From positions 1 through 47,305 of the forward strand of contig JAZSPC010000034.1 of assembly GCA_045537285.1 (NCBI GenBank): DNA of 47,305 bases, written 5' to 3'. Of the stretch, positions 8,473 through 16,025 are shown in pieces; within the stretch, counting starts at the first letter, position 1; each line of letters opens with the position of its first letter. The notes under the pieces were generated by a model. That model worked only from the letters and a program-made list of their open reading frames with translations. It was not told the origin of the DNA and searched no databases. A program made the position numbers and the translations under genes. This DNA is from HGM13634 sp045537285 (lineage in GTDB: Bacteria; Bacillota; Clostridia; TANB77; CAG-508).

Positions 8473-10569
8473 CTATTCTTTAATATTATTACATAATTGT
8501 TCTATGAACTTATTATAGTCGTTATAAACTACGCCATCGCCAAACTCATAACTAGACTCTTTTGGTTTTAGTGCATACTCATTTTTCCAAAAATATTCTT
8601 TGTATTCTTCTTTGTTTTTTACTCCATTTGTATCTGGAAACTCAACTAAATACAACAAAGTTTTATTTGGTGTATGCATACATTTTGTTGGATCATCCTT
8701 AGATATATTTATGTATTTTTTCATTCTGTTTTCTGTCATTACTTCTGTTTTAGTAATAACTCCATCTTTTGTATAATATGGAAGATTTGCAGGTAAAATT
8801 ACAATATGATAATATGGTATTCCTGCCATACGGATATTAGCTGTTTCTCCTAACATATTTTCAAAATAGTTGTTTGAGTTTTGAGAATAATTGCTCATAA
8901 CAAATTTTAATGCTATTGCTCCAACTACTTTCCCATCTTTTTTTATAGCTATATCTACATTCTTATCATTATATGCACCTTCAACAGTTAGTTCTTTTCC
9001 ATTTCTGTATCCTAACGAATATAGATCAAAACTGCTTCCCAACCTTGCAGCAATATCTTCTGCAATTGCTCCGTGTAATATTTTTAATTTTTCATTAGTT
9101 CTAGAATTAGTTTTTAAATACTTTTCAAATGATTCTTTTAATTTGATTATAAAGTGTGAATTGTCCATTCTCGCCTCCACTAGATTATAGTATAGATATT
9201 TTAATAAATCTTTTGAAGAGAATGTATAATACCCTCCACTTTTACATTTGTTTACTACTCTTAAATAATCTATAAAGTCTTCTGTACATAATTTTTCTCT
9301 TAATTCTTCTACTGTATAATCTGTTAAAATATATAGCCCACTATACACACCTTGTCCCGCTTCTACAACATTTAATTTTATAGAATTTATGTCTTTTATT
9401 GTTGTGTTAATAGCTACCTTCCTTTTATATGTATCTGATATAGCCTGAGTTCTACCAAATTCATACCATTGTGAATTGTTTTCTAAACTTCTTCTAGTTA
9501 ATATTTCTTTATTAGAATCAAGATGTTTTTGTACTTTCTCATCTAATATGTTAAATGGCAATACTTTTCCGTTTTCATCATACGGATATATGCATTTCTT
9601 CCATTCTCCTGTTGATGCTTTTAGTATATCTATTACATTATTTTTAAATTCAAATTCATTTTGAATAAAAACATCATCGCTTAAAGTTGCATAAGCATTT
9701 TTAACTTGTATCTTAGCATTTTTAGGAACTTCACAATTTAATATTTTTAAGAACTTCTTATTATCCTTTGACAATATTATATTTCCATTTACAAATAAAT
9801 CATTGTAATGAATATTAGATATATACTTAGGCTTACCTGTTTCTATATCATATTTATAGTATTTACATTTTTCAAATTGCATGTTTTTATATATCTTAGC
9901 TATTGTTGTATATGTTGTTACTTCAAATGGTTGATAATGTCCTAAATCAGTAATAGATTCCATATTTCTATTTTTTTGAATATATCTTCTTAAATCTTGA
10001 CCTGCTACACTGTTATAGAATGAATTAGGAGTTATATATGTTAACACTCCATTTTTATTTAGCATTCTTAATCCTAATTCATAAAAAATTAGATATAAAT
10101 CTGTCATTCCATTATTGCAAAATTCGCCTTTTTTAACATTAGCATATTGTTCTTCTAAGTTATGTACTCTAACATAAGGTGGATTCCCTATAACAAAATC
10201 CATTTTTCCATCATATTTGCTAACTCGCAGTGCATCATTATTGACTATATCCCATTTTACTTTTTTTAATTTAAATTTCTTTTCTACTTTTTCTAATTCT
10301 TCTAAACATTCTCTATATATTTCTTTATCATACTCTATACCATGTATATATTTTTCTAAATGTTTTTCTACACCTTCAAGAGAATGATTCTTTCTTTTAT
10401 ACGCATTTATATATCTATTAGCAAATCCTACTAGAAATGCACCATTACCACAGCTGTTATCTATTACATGCTTTTCTAGTATACTTTCACCTTTATATTC
10501 AGAAATTTTTAATATATCTTCTACTATGTGTTTGGGAGTAAATACTTGTCCCATCTTTTTTACTTTCAT
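8473..10569 (-). CDS. Adenine DNA methyltransferase fused to a putative restriction-nuclease domain
   Basis: The N-terminal half is a TaqI/Eco57I-like N6-adenine methyltransferase with motif X-like GQVFTPKHIV (about 7-16), motif I DNSCGNGAFL (37-46) and motif IV NPPYV (about 130). A target-recognition region contains WYEFGRTQ (about 368-376). The last 200 residues form a separate domain: E530, D539 in NVDIAI and AIALK (K555) in a beta-hairpin resemble a PD-(D/E)XK core, although the usual Glu before x-Lys is Ala-Leu here. The region NNYFENMLGETANI follows. This is the plan of a single-chain type II (IIC/IIG) enzyme. The ATG has GGAGG five bases upstream. It is the first gene of a three-gene operon. 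Confidence 0.85.
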   Translation of the reverse strand: MKVKKMGQVFTPKHIVEDILKISEYKGESILEKHVIDNSCGNGAFLVGFANRYINAYKRKNHSLEGVEKHLEKYIHGIEYDKEIYRECLEELEKVEKKFKLKKVKWDIVNNDALRVSKYDGKMDFVIGNPPYVRVHNLEEQYANVKKGEFCNNGMTDLYLIFYELGLRMLNKNGVLTYITPNSFYNSVAGQDLRRYIQKNRNMESITDLGHYQPFEVTTYTTIAKIYKNMQFEKCKYYKYDIETGKPKYISNIHYNDLFVNGNIILSKDNKKFLKILNCEVPKNAKIQVKNAYATLSDDVFIQNEFEFKNNVIDILKASTGEWKKCIYPYDENGKVLPFNILDEKVQKHLDSNKEILTRRSLENNSQWYEFGRTQAISDTYKRKVAINTTIKDINSIKLNVVEAGQGVYSGLYILTDYTVEELREKLCTEDFIDYLRVVNKCKSGGYYTFSSKDLLKYLYYNLVEARMDNSHFIIKLKESFEKYLKTNSRTNEKLKILHGAIAEDIAARLGSSFDLYSLGYRNGKELTVEGAYNDKNVDIAIKKDGKVVGAIALKFVMSNYSQNSNNYFENMLGETANIRMAGIPYYHIVILPANLPYYTKDGVITKTEVMTENRMKKYINISKDDPTKCMHTPNKTLLYLVEFPDTNGVKNKEEYKEYFWKNEYALKPKESSYEFGDGVVYNDYNKFIEQLCNNIKE

Positions 10570-10623
10570 TTTTCCTCCGATATTTTTCTTTTATCTATCG
10601 TATCTTTTGCTTATGTACAAAAC

Positions 10624-10652
10624 AATATATCATATCTAGGCTTTTTGCACAA
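10624..10652 (-). promoter_or_regulatory. Promoter of the methyltransferase-fusion operon
   Basis: TTGTGC and TATATT on the minus strand are 17 bases apart, with TATGA before the -10. A weaker alternative (TTGTTT-17-TACGAT) overlaps just downstream. Identified by eye. Confidence 0.45.
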
Positions 10653-10712
10653 TAAGATAATGATTTTTATTATCCATTTCCATATACAACTATTTTAAAT
10701 AAATATGTTATA

Positions 10713-11447
10713 TTAATAATATAACTTTCGTATTACTTCTTCACATTCCTGAACACTCATTCCAGTTTTAATTTCTTCGCTATATAATATTTTTAAAAGA
10801 AGTTCATCTATTTTAGTTAACTCTTGTGGCTCTGAAAATTCTGCATAAATAATACTATCTTCTCTAAGAGATGTATCTTGTATAAGCCCTAACCCATTAT
10901 ATATTTCTTCTATAATTACAGAGTTACGTAGATATTGGTCTAAATCTGTTCGATAACATATAACTGATCTGTTAATTATATCATCTGTATACCAAAAGGT
11001 TACTGCGCCATCCATGCCATAAAATTCATTTCCCATTATAGCTAACATAGTTTCTTTATCACAAAAATATATATTAAGATTAGTCTTTGCAAAATCTTTT
11101 GTCTCGTATATGCCCGGAAATCCTTCAATAGTATTTAACCAATTATTAAATTTTGACAAAGTTGCTGAATCTTCTTCTGTAAAATCACCATTCACAAAAT
11201 AGTAAATAGACTCATTCCATTTTTGTAATTTATATGGATCTCCTGAATTAATAACTTCTGCCCCAAAAGCTACTTCATTAAAATATAAAATAACATCTTC
11301 AACACTAACTCCCGGAATATATAATTTAGAGTGCTCATCTTCTACAATTGGTTCTTCTTTTTGTATTGATGATAAAATATAAATACTACCAACAATAATT
11401 ACGCCAATTAATAAAAATGCAATTATTAAAATTATACCTTTTTTCAT
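10713..11447 (-). CDS. Membrane-anchored extracytoplasmic protein of unknown function
   Basis: The protein begins with MKKG followed by a long hydrophobic helix (about residues 4-27) and no lipobox cysteine, so it looks like a signal anchor. The 215-residue extracytoplasmic part contains an acidic stretch and the element NSVIIEEIYNGLGLIQD, which looks like a helix preceding a conserved turn. I do not recognise the family with confidence. The ATG at 11447 is preferred because GGAG lies six bases before it; an in-frame ATG at 11459 has an ill-spaced site. It stands alone between the restriction operon and the 11492 gene, 44 bases from the latter. Confidence 0.65.
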   Translation of the reverse strand: MKKGIILIIAFLLIGVIIVGSIYILSSIQKEEPIVEDEHSKLYIPGVSVEDVILYFNEVAFGAEVINSGDPYKLQKWNESIYYFVNGDFTEEDSATLSKFNNWLNTIEGFPGIYETKDFAKTNLNIYFCDKETMLAIMGNEFYGMDGAVTFWYTDDIINRSVICYRTDLDQYLRNSVIIEEIYNGLGLIQDTSLREDSIIYAEFSEPQELTKIDELLLKILYSEEIKTGMSVQECEEVIRKLYY

Positions 11448-11491
11448 ACGTTTCTCCATTTCCTTCTAATTTCATCTTTACTAAATAAAGA

Positions 11492-12163
11492 CTACCAGAT
11501 AAATGGTATCATTTTATATCTAACTTTCTTTTTATACTCTAAATATCCCTCTAACTCTTTTTCTAATACTTCTTCTTCATTTTTTATTCTTTTAGCTATA
11601 ATAAATGGATATACTAAAAAAATAGCAAAAGAAATAACTGAACCTAAAACTAATGGCATTGATAAAAATAGTAAAATAGTTGCTGCATACATTGGATGCC
11701 TTACTATTCCATCAAGCGCTGTATCTACTACTTTTTGATTTTCTTGTACTTCTATTGTACGTGATAAATATGTATTTTCTCTTAATACTTCTGCATATAT
11801 GATATATGCTAGTATGAATAAAATAGCTGAAACAATTACTACTGAGTTAGGAAGTATTATCCAACTATATCTATAATTTAATCCAGCGATTATAAAACCT
11901 GCTAAAAACATTAAACCACTAAATAAAAGCACTTGTTTTTGTTCATTTTCTTTTTCCTTAGCATTTAGTCTTTTCTTTAAAAGTTCAGGTGATTTTATCA
12001 TCATAACTATTCCTGCAAAAAACATTGGAATAAATAAAAGTCCTATAAACAACCATCCATTCCAATAATTTATTGTATTGGCTGGCCAAAATATTAATAG
12101 TCCTACTAATAAAACCCCAAATATAAATTTTGTTATTGCTTGAAAAAATAATTTTATATTCAT
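11492..12163 (-). CDS. Isoprenylcysteine carboxyl methyltransferase-like membrane protein
   Basis: The 223-residue protein has five or six membrane helices and the C-terminal signature VRHPMYAATILLFLSMPL (about 154-171). Further on come NEEEVLEKELEGYLEYKKKVRYKMIPF, the S-adenosylmethionine-binding region of the ICMT/PEMT-like methyltransferase superfamily. Bacterial members are integral membrane methyltransferases whose substrates are mostly unknown; lipid or small-molecule methylation is typical. The start at 12163 is chosen because AGAGGTAG lies nine bases upstream. Longer in-frame starts overlap the acetyltransferase gene and have no site. It lies 26 bases downstream of that acetyltransferase and may be co-transcribed. 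Confidence 0.75.
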   Translation of the reverse strand: MNIKLFFQAITKFIFGVLLVGLLIFWPANTINYWNGWLFIGLLFIPMFFAGIVMMIKSPELLKKRLNAKEKENEQKQVLLFSGLMFLAGFIIAGLNYRYSWIILPNSVVIVSAILFILAYIIYAEVLRENTYLSRTIEVQENQKVVDTALDGIVRHPMYAATILLFLSMPLVLGSVISFAIFLVYPFIIAKRIKNEEEVLEKELEGYLEYKKKVRYKMIPFIW

Positions 12164-12189
12164 AAATAAGCTACCTCTTTTTCTATATA

Positions 12190-12435
12190 TTATTTTATAA
12201 CTTTTGCTGCATATGAACAATCTGAAATTAGCTTCTTGTTATTTTTATTTGCTTCTTCTATTATACATTCTACTAATCTTCTTGCAATACCTTGCCCTTG
12301 ATAATTTTTATCTACCTCTGTATGAACTATATTCCAAGTATTTTCTTGGACTATATATTCACACACACCTACTATGATATTTTCATCATATGCTATTGAT
12401 TTATTGTTCTTTATATCAAACTCTATTCTTATCAT
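12190..12435 (-). CDS. Small GNAT-family N-acetyltransferase (YjdJ-like)
   Basis: A short (81-residue) single-domain acetyltransferase of the NAT_SCP/YjdJ type. The acetyl-CoA pyrophosphate loop YQGQGIARRLVECII is plain near residues 45-59, and the C-terminal SDCSYAAKVI carries the Cys-Ser-Tyr element typical of this compact subfamily. The family is short by nature, so the length is not a truncation. The ATG at 12435 is preferred over the track of upstream codons because GGGAG lies six bases before it. It sits between another acetyltransferase and the ICMT-like gene, with short gaps and the same strand. The substrate is unknown. Confidence 0.8.
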   Translation of the reverse strand: MIRIEFDIKNNKSIAYDENIIVGVCEYIVQENTWNIVHTEVDKNYQGQGIARRLVECIIEEANKNNKKLISDCSYAAKVIK

Positions 12436-12458
12436 ACTATTCTCCCACAAATATGTAA

Positions 12459-12875
12459 TTAAAAATATTTTACTAAAAAATATTTATTAAGTTTAGGATT
12501 CTCTTTGTTTTCTCTTACAAATTCTACTTCAAAACCACACTTTTTATAGAATTCGGGTGCTTGAAAACCATATGTAGTTAAATTCATATTCTCAAATCCT
12601 TTATCTTTGAAATAGTCTTCAACTGTTTGTACTAACTTAGTTCCAATATGTTTGTTTCTATGTTCTTCATATATCATAAGGTCACCTATATGTACTTCTT
12701 TATAATATGAATGTCCTGTTATAAAACCTATTACTTCATCATTTTCTTTAGCTATAAAATTAAATGGTGTATAATTGCAGGTTACACCGTTTTTAGTAGC
12801 ATATTTATTAAACTCTGTATCTATTATGTCATAATATTTTTCATCTAAATTTTCTTTATATTCAATTTCTATCAT
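12459..12875 (-). CDS. GNAT-family N-acetyltransferase
   Basis: A 138-residue acetyltransferase. The acetyl-CoA loop reads EEHRNKHIGTKLVQTVEDYF (about residues 72-91), with the R-x-x-x-x-G pattern. The C-terminal PEFYKKCGFEVEF is the usual beta6-beta7 segment. AAGGAG nine bases before the ATG at 12875 supports this start over upstream in-frame codons. The two acetyltransferases in tandem (12190 and 12459) are not close copies of each other. Substrate unknown; small-molecule or antibiotic modification is common for isolated GNAT genes. Confidence 0.8.
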   Translation of the reverse strand: MIEIEYKENLDEKYYDIIDTEFNKYATKNGVTCNYTPFNFIAKENDEVIGFITGHSYYKEVHIGDLMIYEEHRNKHIGTKLVQTVEDYFKDKGFENMNLTTYGFQAPEFYKKCGFEVEFVRENKENPKLNKYFLVKYF

Positions 12876-12933
12876 TGTTAATTTACTCCTTATATTTTTA
12901 TTCATTATATCACACACTATTTAGAAAATAAAC

Positions 12934-12972
12934 AAAAAAAAGATTAGTTCTAATGAAGCGAACTAACCTTTT
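12934..12972 (-). terminator. Intrinsic terminator after the XRE regulator gene
   Basis: AAGGTTAGTTC pairs with GAACTAATCTT (one G-T pair) on the minus strand, followed by eight T. It lies five bases after the stop of the gene at 12978. Confidence 0.8.
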
Positions 12973-12977
12973 TCTTT

Positions 12978-13589
12978 TTATTCTTTACTTATAACCTTCT
13001 TATTCCAGCTATACTTATTACATTCTGGACATTTCATATATCTTGTTCTCCCTACATGCATAGCCCACAAAACATCTGGATATGTTGGAACATATCTATG
13101 ATTACACTTTCTACATTCATAATATCCCGCTATTTGCTCAATTCGCAATGCAAAGAATATTCCAACAAGCCCTGGAATAAAACCAGAAAGCACAATTATT
13201 ATTCTTTGCCAATCTTCCATTGGTAAAAATGCTCCAATAAATATTGGTATAAATAAAACAATACATGAAAGAATGCCGATAACCCATTCCAAAGCTAACA
13301 ATCTTTTATCTGCTTCTTCTTTTTGTTTTTGCATATCTAATAATAGTTCTTCTGTTTTCTTATCATAATTTTTCATTTCAATTACCTCCCCACTTAATAG
13401 CTCATTTACACTAATTTTAAGCTCATTACATAAATCAAGCATTATTCCAGAATCAGGCATTGCCTTGCCATTTTCCCATTTAGATATTGCTCTATCTGTA
13501 ATATTTAGCTTTTCTGCTAATTGCATTTGAGTTAAATTATTCTTTTTTCTACATTCTGCTATAAATTTTCCTATTTTTACTTGATCCAT
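12978..13589 (-). CDS. XRE-family regulator with membrane hairpin and zinc ribbon
   Basis: An N-terminal Cro/CI-type helix-turn-helix (about 5-65; NLTQMQLAEKLNITDRAISKWE) is followed by a charged linker. Two hydrophobic helices follow (about 100-120 and 128-148). A C-terminal zinc ribbon carries CRKCNHRY and KCPECNKYSW, two CxxC pairs about 30 residues apart. This arrangement is known from membrane-bound XRE proteins of Firmicutes and would place a DNA-binding head at the membrane. No target gene is evident. GGAG nine bases before the ATG. The terminator at 12934-12972 makes this a single-gene unit. Confidence 0.85.
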   Translation of the reverse strand: MDQVKIGKFIAECRKKNNLTQMQLAEKLNITDRAISKWENGKAMPDSGIMLDLCNELKISVNELLSGEVIEMKNYDKKTEELLLDMQKQKEEADKRLLALEWVIGILSCIVLFIPIFIGAFLPMEDWQRIIIVLSGFIPGLVGIFFALRIEQIAGYYECRKCNHRYVPTYPDVLWAMHVGRTRYMKCPECNKYSWNKKVISKE

Positions 13590-13642
13590 ATATATCCTTC
13601 TCCTTAATCTTAGTATAGTTTCTTTTTATATTAAAGTCTACA

Positions 13643-13674
13643 TACCATTGGTTGAGTGGGGTCAACTTATGGTA
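13643..13674. repeat. Imperfect inverted repeat upstream of the XRE gene
   Basis: TACCATTGGTTGA and TCAACTTATGGTA (11 of 13 bases pair) flank GTGGGG. It lies between the XRE gene start (13589) and the stop of the Cys-rich gene (13684). It could be an operator for the XRE protein or the hairpin of a terminator; the T-run is weak on both strands. Confidence 0.45.
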
Positions 13675-13683
13675 GATTTTTCG

Positions 13684-13884
13684 TTATCTTTTTGATTTAT
13701 AATATAACAAACAGTGGCAATATCCTTCAAAATCAGGGTCTTTTACTTGGTCTTTAAATTCTTTGCACATACATTTAGTGTCTTCTGTTTTTTCTAATCT
13801 ACAAGGACAATACCCTCCTGTTCTTTTTAATCCTTCTTTTATTGTTTTAACTATTTCTTTATCTTCATTTAATCTTATACTCAT
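13684..13884 (-). CDS. Ferredoxin-thioredoxin reductase catalytic-chain-like mini protein
   Basis: A 66-residue protein with three Cys-x-Cys pairs: C26-P-C28, C38-M-C40 and C56-H-C58, ending in GYCHCLLYYKSKR. The CPC...CHC order and the GYC-x-C-x-L-Y ending are those of the catalytic beta chain of ferredoxin-thioredoxin reductase, which holds a 4Fe-4S cluster next to a redox disulfide. The spacing here (9 and 15 residues) differs from the plant/cyanobacterial form. The ATG at 13884 follows AGAGGTG by seven bases. An upstream GTG is part of that binding site and is unlikely to be the start. No ferredoxin, variable chain or thioredoxin gene is nearby. Confidence 0.7.
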   Translation of the reverse strand: MSIRLNEDKEIVKTIKEGLKRTGGYCPCRLEKTEDTKCMCKEFKDQVKDPDFEGYCHCLLYYKSKR

Positions 13885-13993
13885 ATTAAACACCTCTTAA
13901 TTAATAGTTTTCCTTATATAATTATATCATACACTTTGTATAAAATAAACCAAAATATTGTTTAAAATCATTCCAATATTTTACTTACATGTG

Positions 13994-14022
13994 TTGATAT
14001 TTACACAAATCTCTGTTATACT
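13994..14022 (+). promoter_or_regulatory. Promoter of the Nudix hydrolase gene
   Basis: TTGATA and TATACT are 17 bases apart, about 48 bases before the ATG at 14070. Confidence 0.6.
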
Positions 14023-14069
14023 CTTTAAAATGACATTCACTATATATTCTTTATTTTTAGGAGGTATTT

Positions 14070-14489
14070 ATGGATAAATTTAAAGAAATTAGACCAATTG
14101 CATTAGGTCTAGCAATTAGAGATAACAAAGTACTTGTATCAGAAGGATATGACAAAGTGAAAGACCAAACATTTTATAGATGTTTAGGCGGAGGAATTGA
14201 ATTCTTAGAAAAAAGTGATGAGGCTTTAAAGAGAGAATTTAAAGAAGAAATTGGTGCAGATGTTACTGTAAAAGATTTCTTAGGGTTAGAAGAAAATATT
14301 TTTACTTTCAATGGTAAAAACGGACATGAATTAATTTTCATTTACACAGTAGATATAAAAGATTGTGATTACAAAGATGAATATACTATAATTGATGAAG
14401 TAAATAGCTTCGCTAAATGGATGGATATTGAACAATTTAAATCTGGAAAAGAAATACTTTATCCAACAGCAGTTGTTGAATATTTATAA
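14070..14489 (+). CDS. Nudix hydrolase
   Basis: A 139-residue single-domain Nudix protein that hydrolyses a nucleoside-diphosphate-linked substrate. The Nudix box is complete near residues 41-63: GGIEFLEKSDEALKREFKEEIG fits G-x5-E-x7-R-E-x-x-E-E-x-G, giving the metal-binding glutamates. The substrate cannot be told; members of this size act on oxidised nucleotides, ADP-ribose or sugar nucleotides. AGGAGG lies seven bases before the ATG. It is a single-gene plus-strand unit with its own promoter, and shares the following terminator with convergent trpB. Confidence 0.88.
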   Translation: MDKFKEIRPIALGLAIRDNKVLVSEGYDKVKDQTFYRCLGGGIEFLEKSDEALKREFKEEIGADVTVKDFLGLEENIFTFNGKNGHELIFIYTVDIKDCDYKDEYTIIDEVNSFAKWMDIEQFKSGKEILYPTAVVEYL

Positions 14490-14495
14490 TATTAA

Positions 14496-14522
14496 AAACA
14501 GCCACTATTTAAGTGGCTGTTT
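14496..14522. terminator. Bidirectional terminator between nudix and trpB
   Basis: AAACAGCCACT and AGTGGCTGTTT form an 11-base perfect stem with a five-base loop. T-rich stretches lie on both sides, between convergent genes ending at 14489 and 14528. Confidence 0.9.
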
Positions 14523-14527
14523 AATTT

Positions 14528-15679
14528 TTATTCTAAATTTAAAATTGTTTCAATATCTTTATCTCCTCTACCAGACAAGTTTACAATTATACTATCTTCT
14601 TTATTATATCTCTTAGCTATTTTTATTGCATATGCAATTGCATGACTACTTTCCAATGCTGGAATTATTCCTTCTTCTCTTGTTAAGATTTTAAACGCTT
14701 CTACTGCTTCTTTATCTGTTATACTGTCATATACAACTCTACTTGTCACTTTAAAATATGCATGCTCTGGTCCAATACCTGGGTAATCTAATCCTGCCGA
14801 AATTGAATAAGCATCTTTTATATTTCCTTTATCATCTTGCATTATATATGTTTTCATTCCATGCATAACTCCAATTTTATTATTGTACATTGCACTTGCA
14901 TGTTTTCCTGTATCTAATCCTTTTCCAGCTCCCTCTACTCCATAAATATCTACCTGTTCTTTTATAAAATCTGTAAATAATCCTATACTATTACTTCCAC
15001 CACCAATACAAGCAATTATTGCCTTAGGTAATTTATTTTCTTGTTCTATGATTTGTTTTTTTGCTTCTTCTCCTATTATTTTTTGAAAGTATTTTACCAT
15101 CTCCGGATATGGACTAGGTCCAACAGCTGAACCTATTAAATAGAATACCTCTTCATTCTCTAATAAGTATTCAAACGCTTCGTCTACTGCTTCTTTTAAT
15201 GTTCCCTCTCCTCTTGTTACTTCTTTAATTTCAGCACCAAGCATTTTCATTTTTTCCACATTTACTTTCTGCCTTTGTATATCTTCTTTCCCCATAAATA
15301 TTGTACATTTAATGTTAAATAAACTACAAATTGTAGCTGTTGCAACTCCATGTTGTCCTGCTCCTGTTTCTGCAATTATATGTTTCTTATTCATTCTTTT
15401 GGCAAGTAGTACTTGCCCTAATGCATTATTAATTTTATGAGAACCTGTATAATTTAAATCTTCTCTTTTTAGATAAATCTTTGCCCCTCCTGCAAACTTA
15501 GTTAAATTTTCTGCAAAATATAAAGGTGTTGGTCTTCCAACATATTGTTTTAGATAATATAAATATTCATTTTTAAAACCTTCATCTTTTATTGCTTTAT
15601 TAAATTCCTTCTCAATCTCATTTAATTTTTCTTTTAATTCTCGTGGTACATATTGACCACCAAATTCTCCATACTTCAT
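14528..15679 (-). CDS. trpB: Tryptophan synthase beta chain
   Basis: A PLP enzyme that joins indole and serine to make tryptophan. At 383 residues it is slightly shorter than the usual 390-400. YGEFGGQYVP starts the protein, the PLP lysine is K82 in TGSHKINNA, GAGQHGVATAT follows, and the phosphate cup is GGGSNS (about 224-229). The rest of the pathway and trpA are absent from the window, so it may salvage indole or be one of several copies. GAAGG lies seven bases before the ATG. The gene is preceded by a complex leader (15618-15969) with Trp-containing small ORFs and a terminator, which suggests Trp-dependent attenuation. Confidence 0.93.
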   Translation of the reverse strand: MKYGEFGGQYVPRELKEKLNEIEKEFNKAIKDEGFKNEYLYYLKQYVGRPTPLYFAENLTKFAGGAKIYLKREDLNYTGSHKINNALGQVLLAKRMNKKHIIAETGAGQHGVATATICSLFNIKCTIFMGKEDIQRQKVNVEKMKMLGAEIKEVTRGEGTLKEAVDEAFEYLLENEEVFYLIGSAVGPSPYPEMVKYFQKIIGEEAKKQIIEQENKLPKAIIACIGGGSNSIGLFTDFIKEQVDIYGVEGAGKGLDTGKHASAMYNNKIGVMHGMKTYIMQDDKGNIKDAYSISAGLDYPGIGPEHAYFKVTSRVVYDSITDKEAVEAFKILTREEGIIPALESSHAIAYAIKIAKRYNKEDSIIVNLSGRGDKDIETILNLE

Positions 15680-15740
15680 AATTTCTACCTTCTTTCTTTT
15701 CTTTAATTTTAAAACTTTTCCAATGCCAGTCTACTTCCAT
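15618..15740 (-). CDS. Trp-rich small ORF overlapping the trpB start (possible second leader peptide)
   Basis: A 40-codon ORF starts 22 bases after the attenuator hairpin. It has an excellent AAGGAGG site eight bases before its ATG, better than the one of trpB itself. Residues 5 and 7 are Trp (VDWHWK) and Trp recurs at 24, 27 and 28. It runs through the trpB start in another frame and stops about 60 bases inside trpB. Translation would pass over the trpB ribosome binding site, so stalling at Trp codons could change trpB initiation. The later Trp codons lie in the overlap and may be chance. No homologue is known to me. Confidence 0.4.
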   Translation of the reverse strand: MEVDWHWKSFKIKEKKEGRNYEVWRIWWSICTTRIKRKIK

Positions 15741-15761
15741 ATGCACCACCTCCTTAAATAC

Positions 15762-15804
15762 AAAAAGCACATGTACAAGTTTACAATTACTCATACATGT
15801 GCTT
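15762..15804 (-). terminator. Attenuator terminator in the trpB leader
   Basis: AAGCACATGTA (15804-15794) pairs with TACATGTGCTT (15775-15765) in an 11-base stem followed by TTTTT on the minus strand. The loop contains GTATGAGTAATT (15796-15785), which is a perfect 12-base complement of AATTACTCATAC (15861-15850) inside the upstream leader-peptide gene. This offers an alternative, antiterminating fold. Confidence 0.8.
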
Positions 15805-15831
15805 AATATATTTTTATACTATATTAATATT

Positions 15832-15915
15832 TTAAAGCACGACAAATTTGTATGAGTAATTCTTTACCCATACTTGCCAATTATTATTTAATTTAACATT
15901 ATTAAATTTTCTCAT
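15832..15915 (-). CDS. Candidate trp leader peptide, 27 residues
   Basis: An ORF of 27 codons lies 28 bases before the attenuator hairpin. It has AAGGAG eight to nine bases upstream of ATG 15915 and follows a strong promoter. It encodes Trp at residues 13 and 16 (NNWQVWVKN), which is high for so short a peptide in such AT-rich DNA. Codons 19-23 contain the 12-base segment complementary to the loop of the following terminator. Position and content match ribosome-mediated attenuation of trpB. The geometry differs from the enteric trp leader because the switching segment lies within the coding region, downstream of the Trp codons. Confidence 0.6.
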   Translation of the reverse strand: MRKFNNVKLNNNWQVWVKNYSYKFVVL

Positions 15916-15939
15916 GGCTTTTGTCTCCTTTATATTAAT

Positions 15940-15969
15940 ATTATATTACTAACTTATATTTTTCGTCAA
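15940..15969 (-). promoter_or_regulatory. Promoter of the trpB leader transcript
   Basis: TTGACG and TATAAT on the minus strand, 18 bases apart, about 25 bases before the leader-peptide ATG. The predicted transcript starts near 15933. Confidence 0.7.
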
Positions 15970-15990
15970 TAATTTTTGATACAATTATAT

Positions 15991-16020
15991 AAAAAGCTAC
16001 AAGATTAAATCTTGTAGCTC
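15991..16020 (-). terminator. Intrinsic terminator after the gene ending at 16026
   Basis: AGCTACAAGAT and ATCTTGTAGCT form an 11-base perfect stem with a three-base loop, followed by five T on the minus strand. It insulates the trpB promoter from the upstream gene. Confidence 0.88.
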
Positions 16021-16025
16021 TTTGT

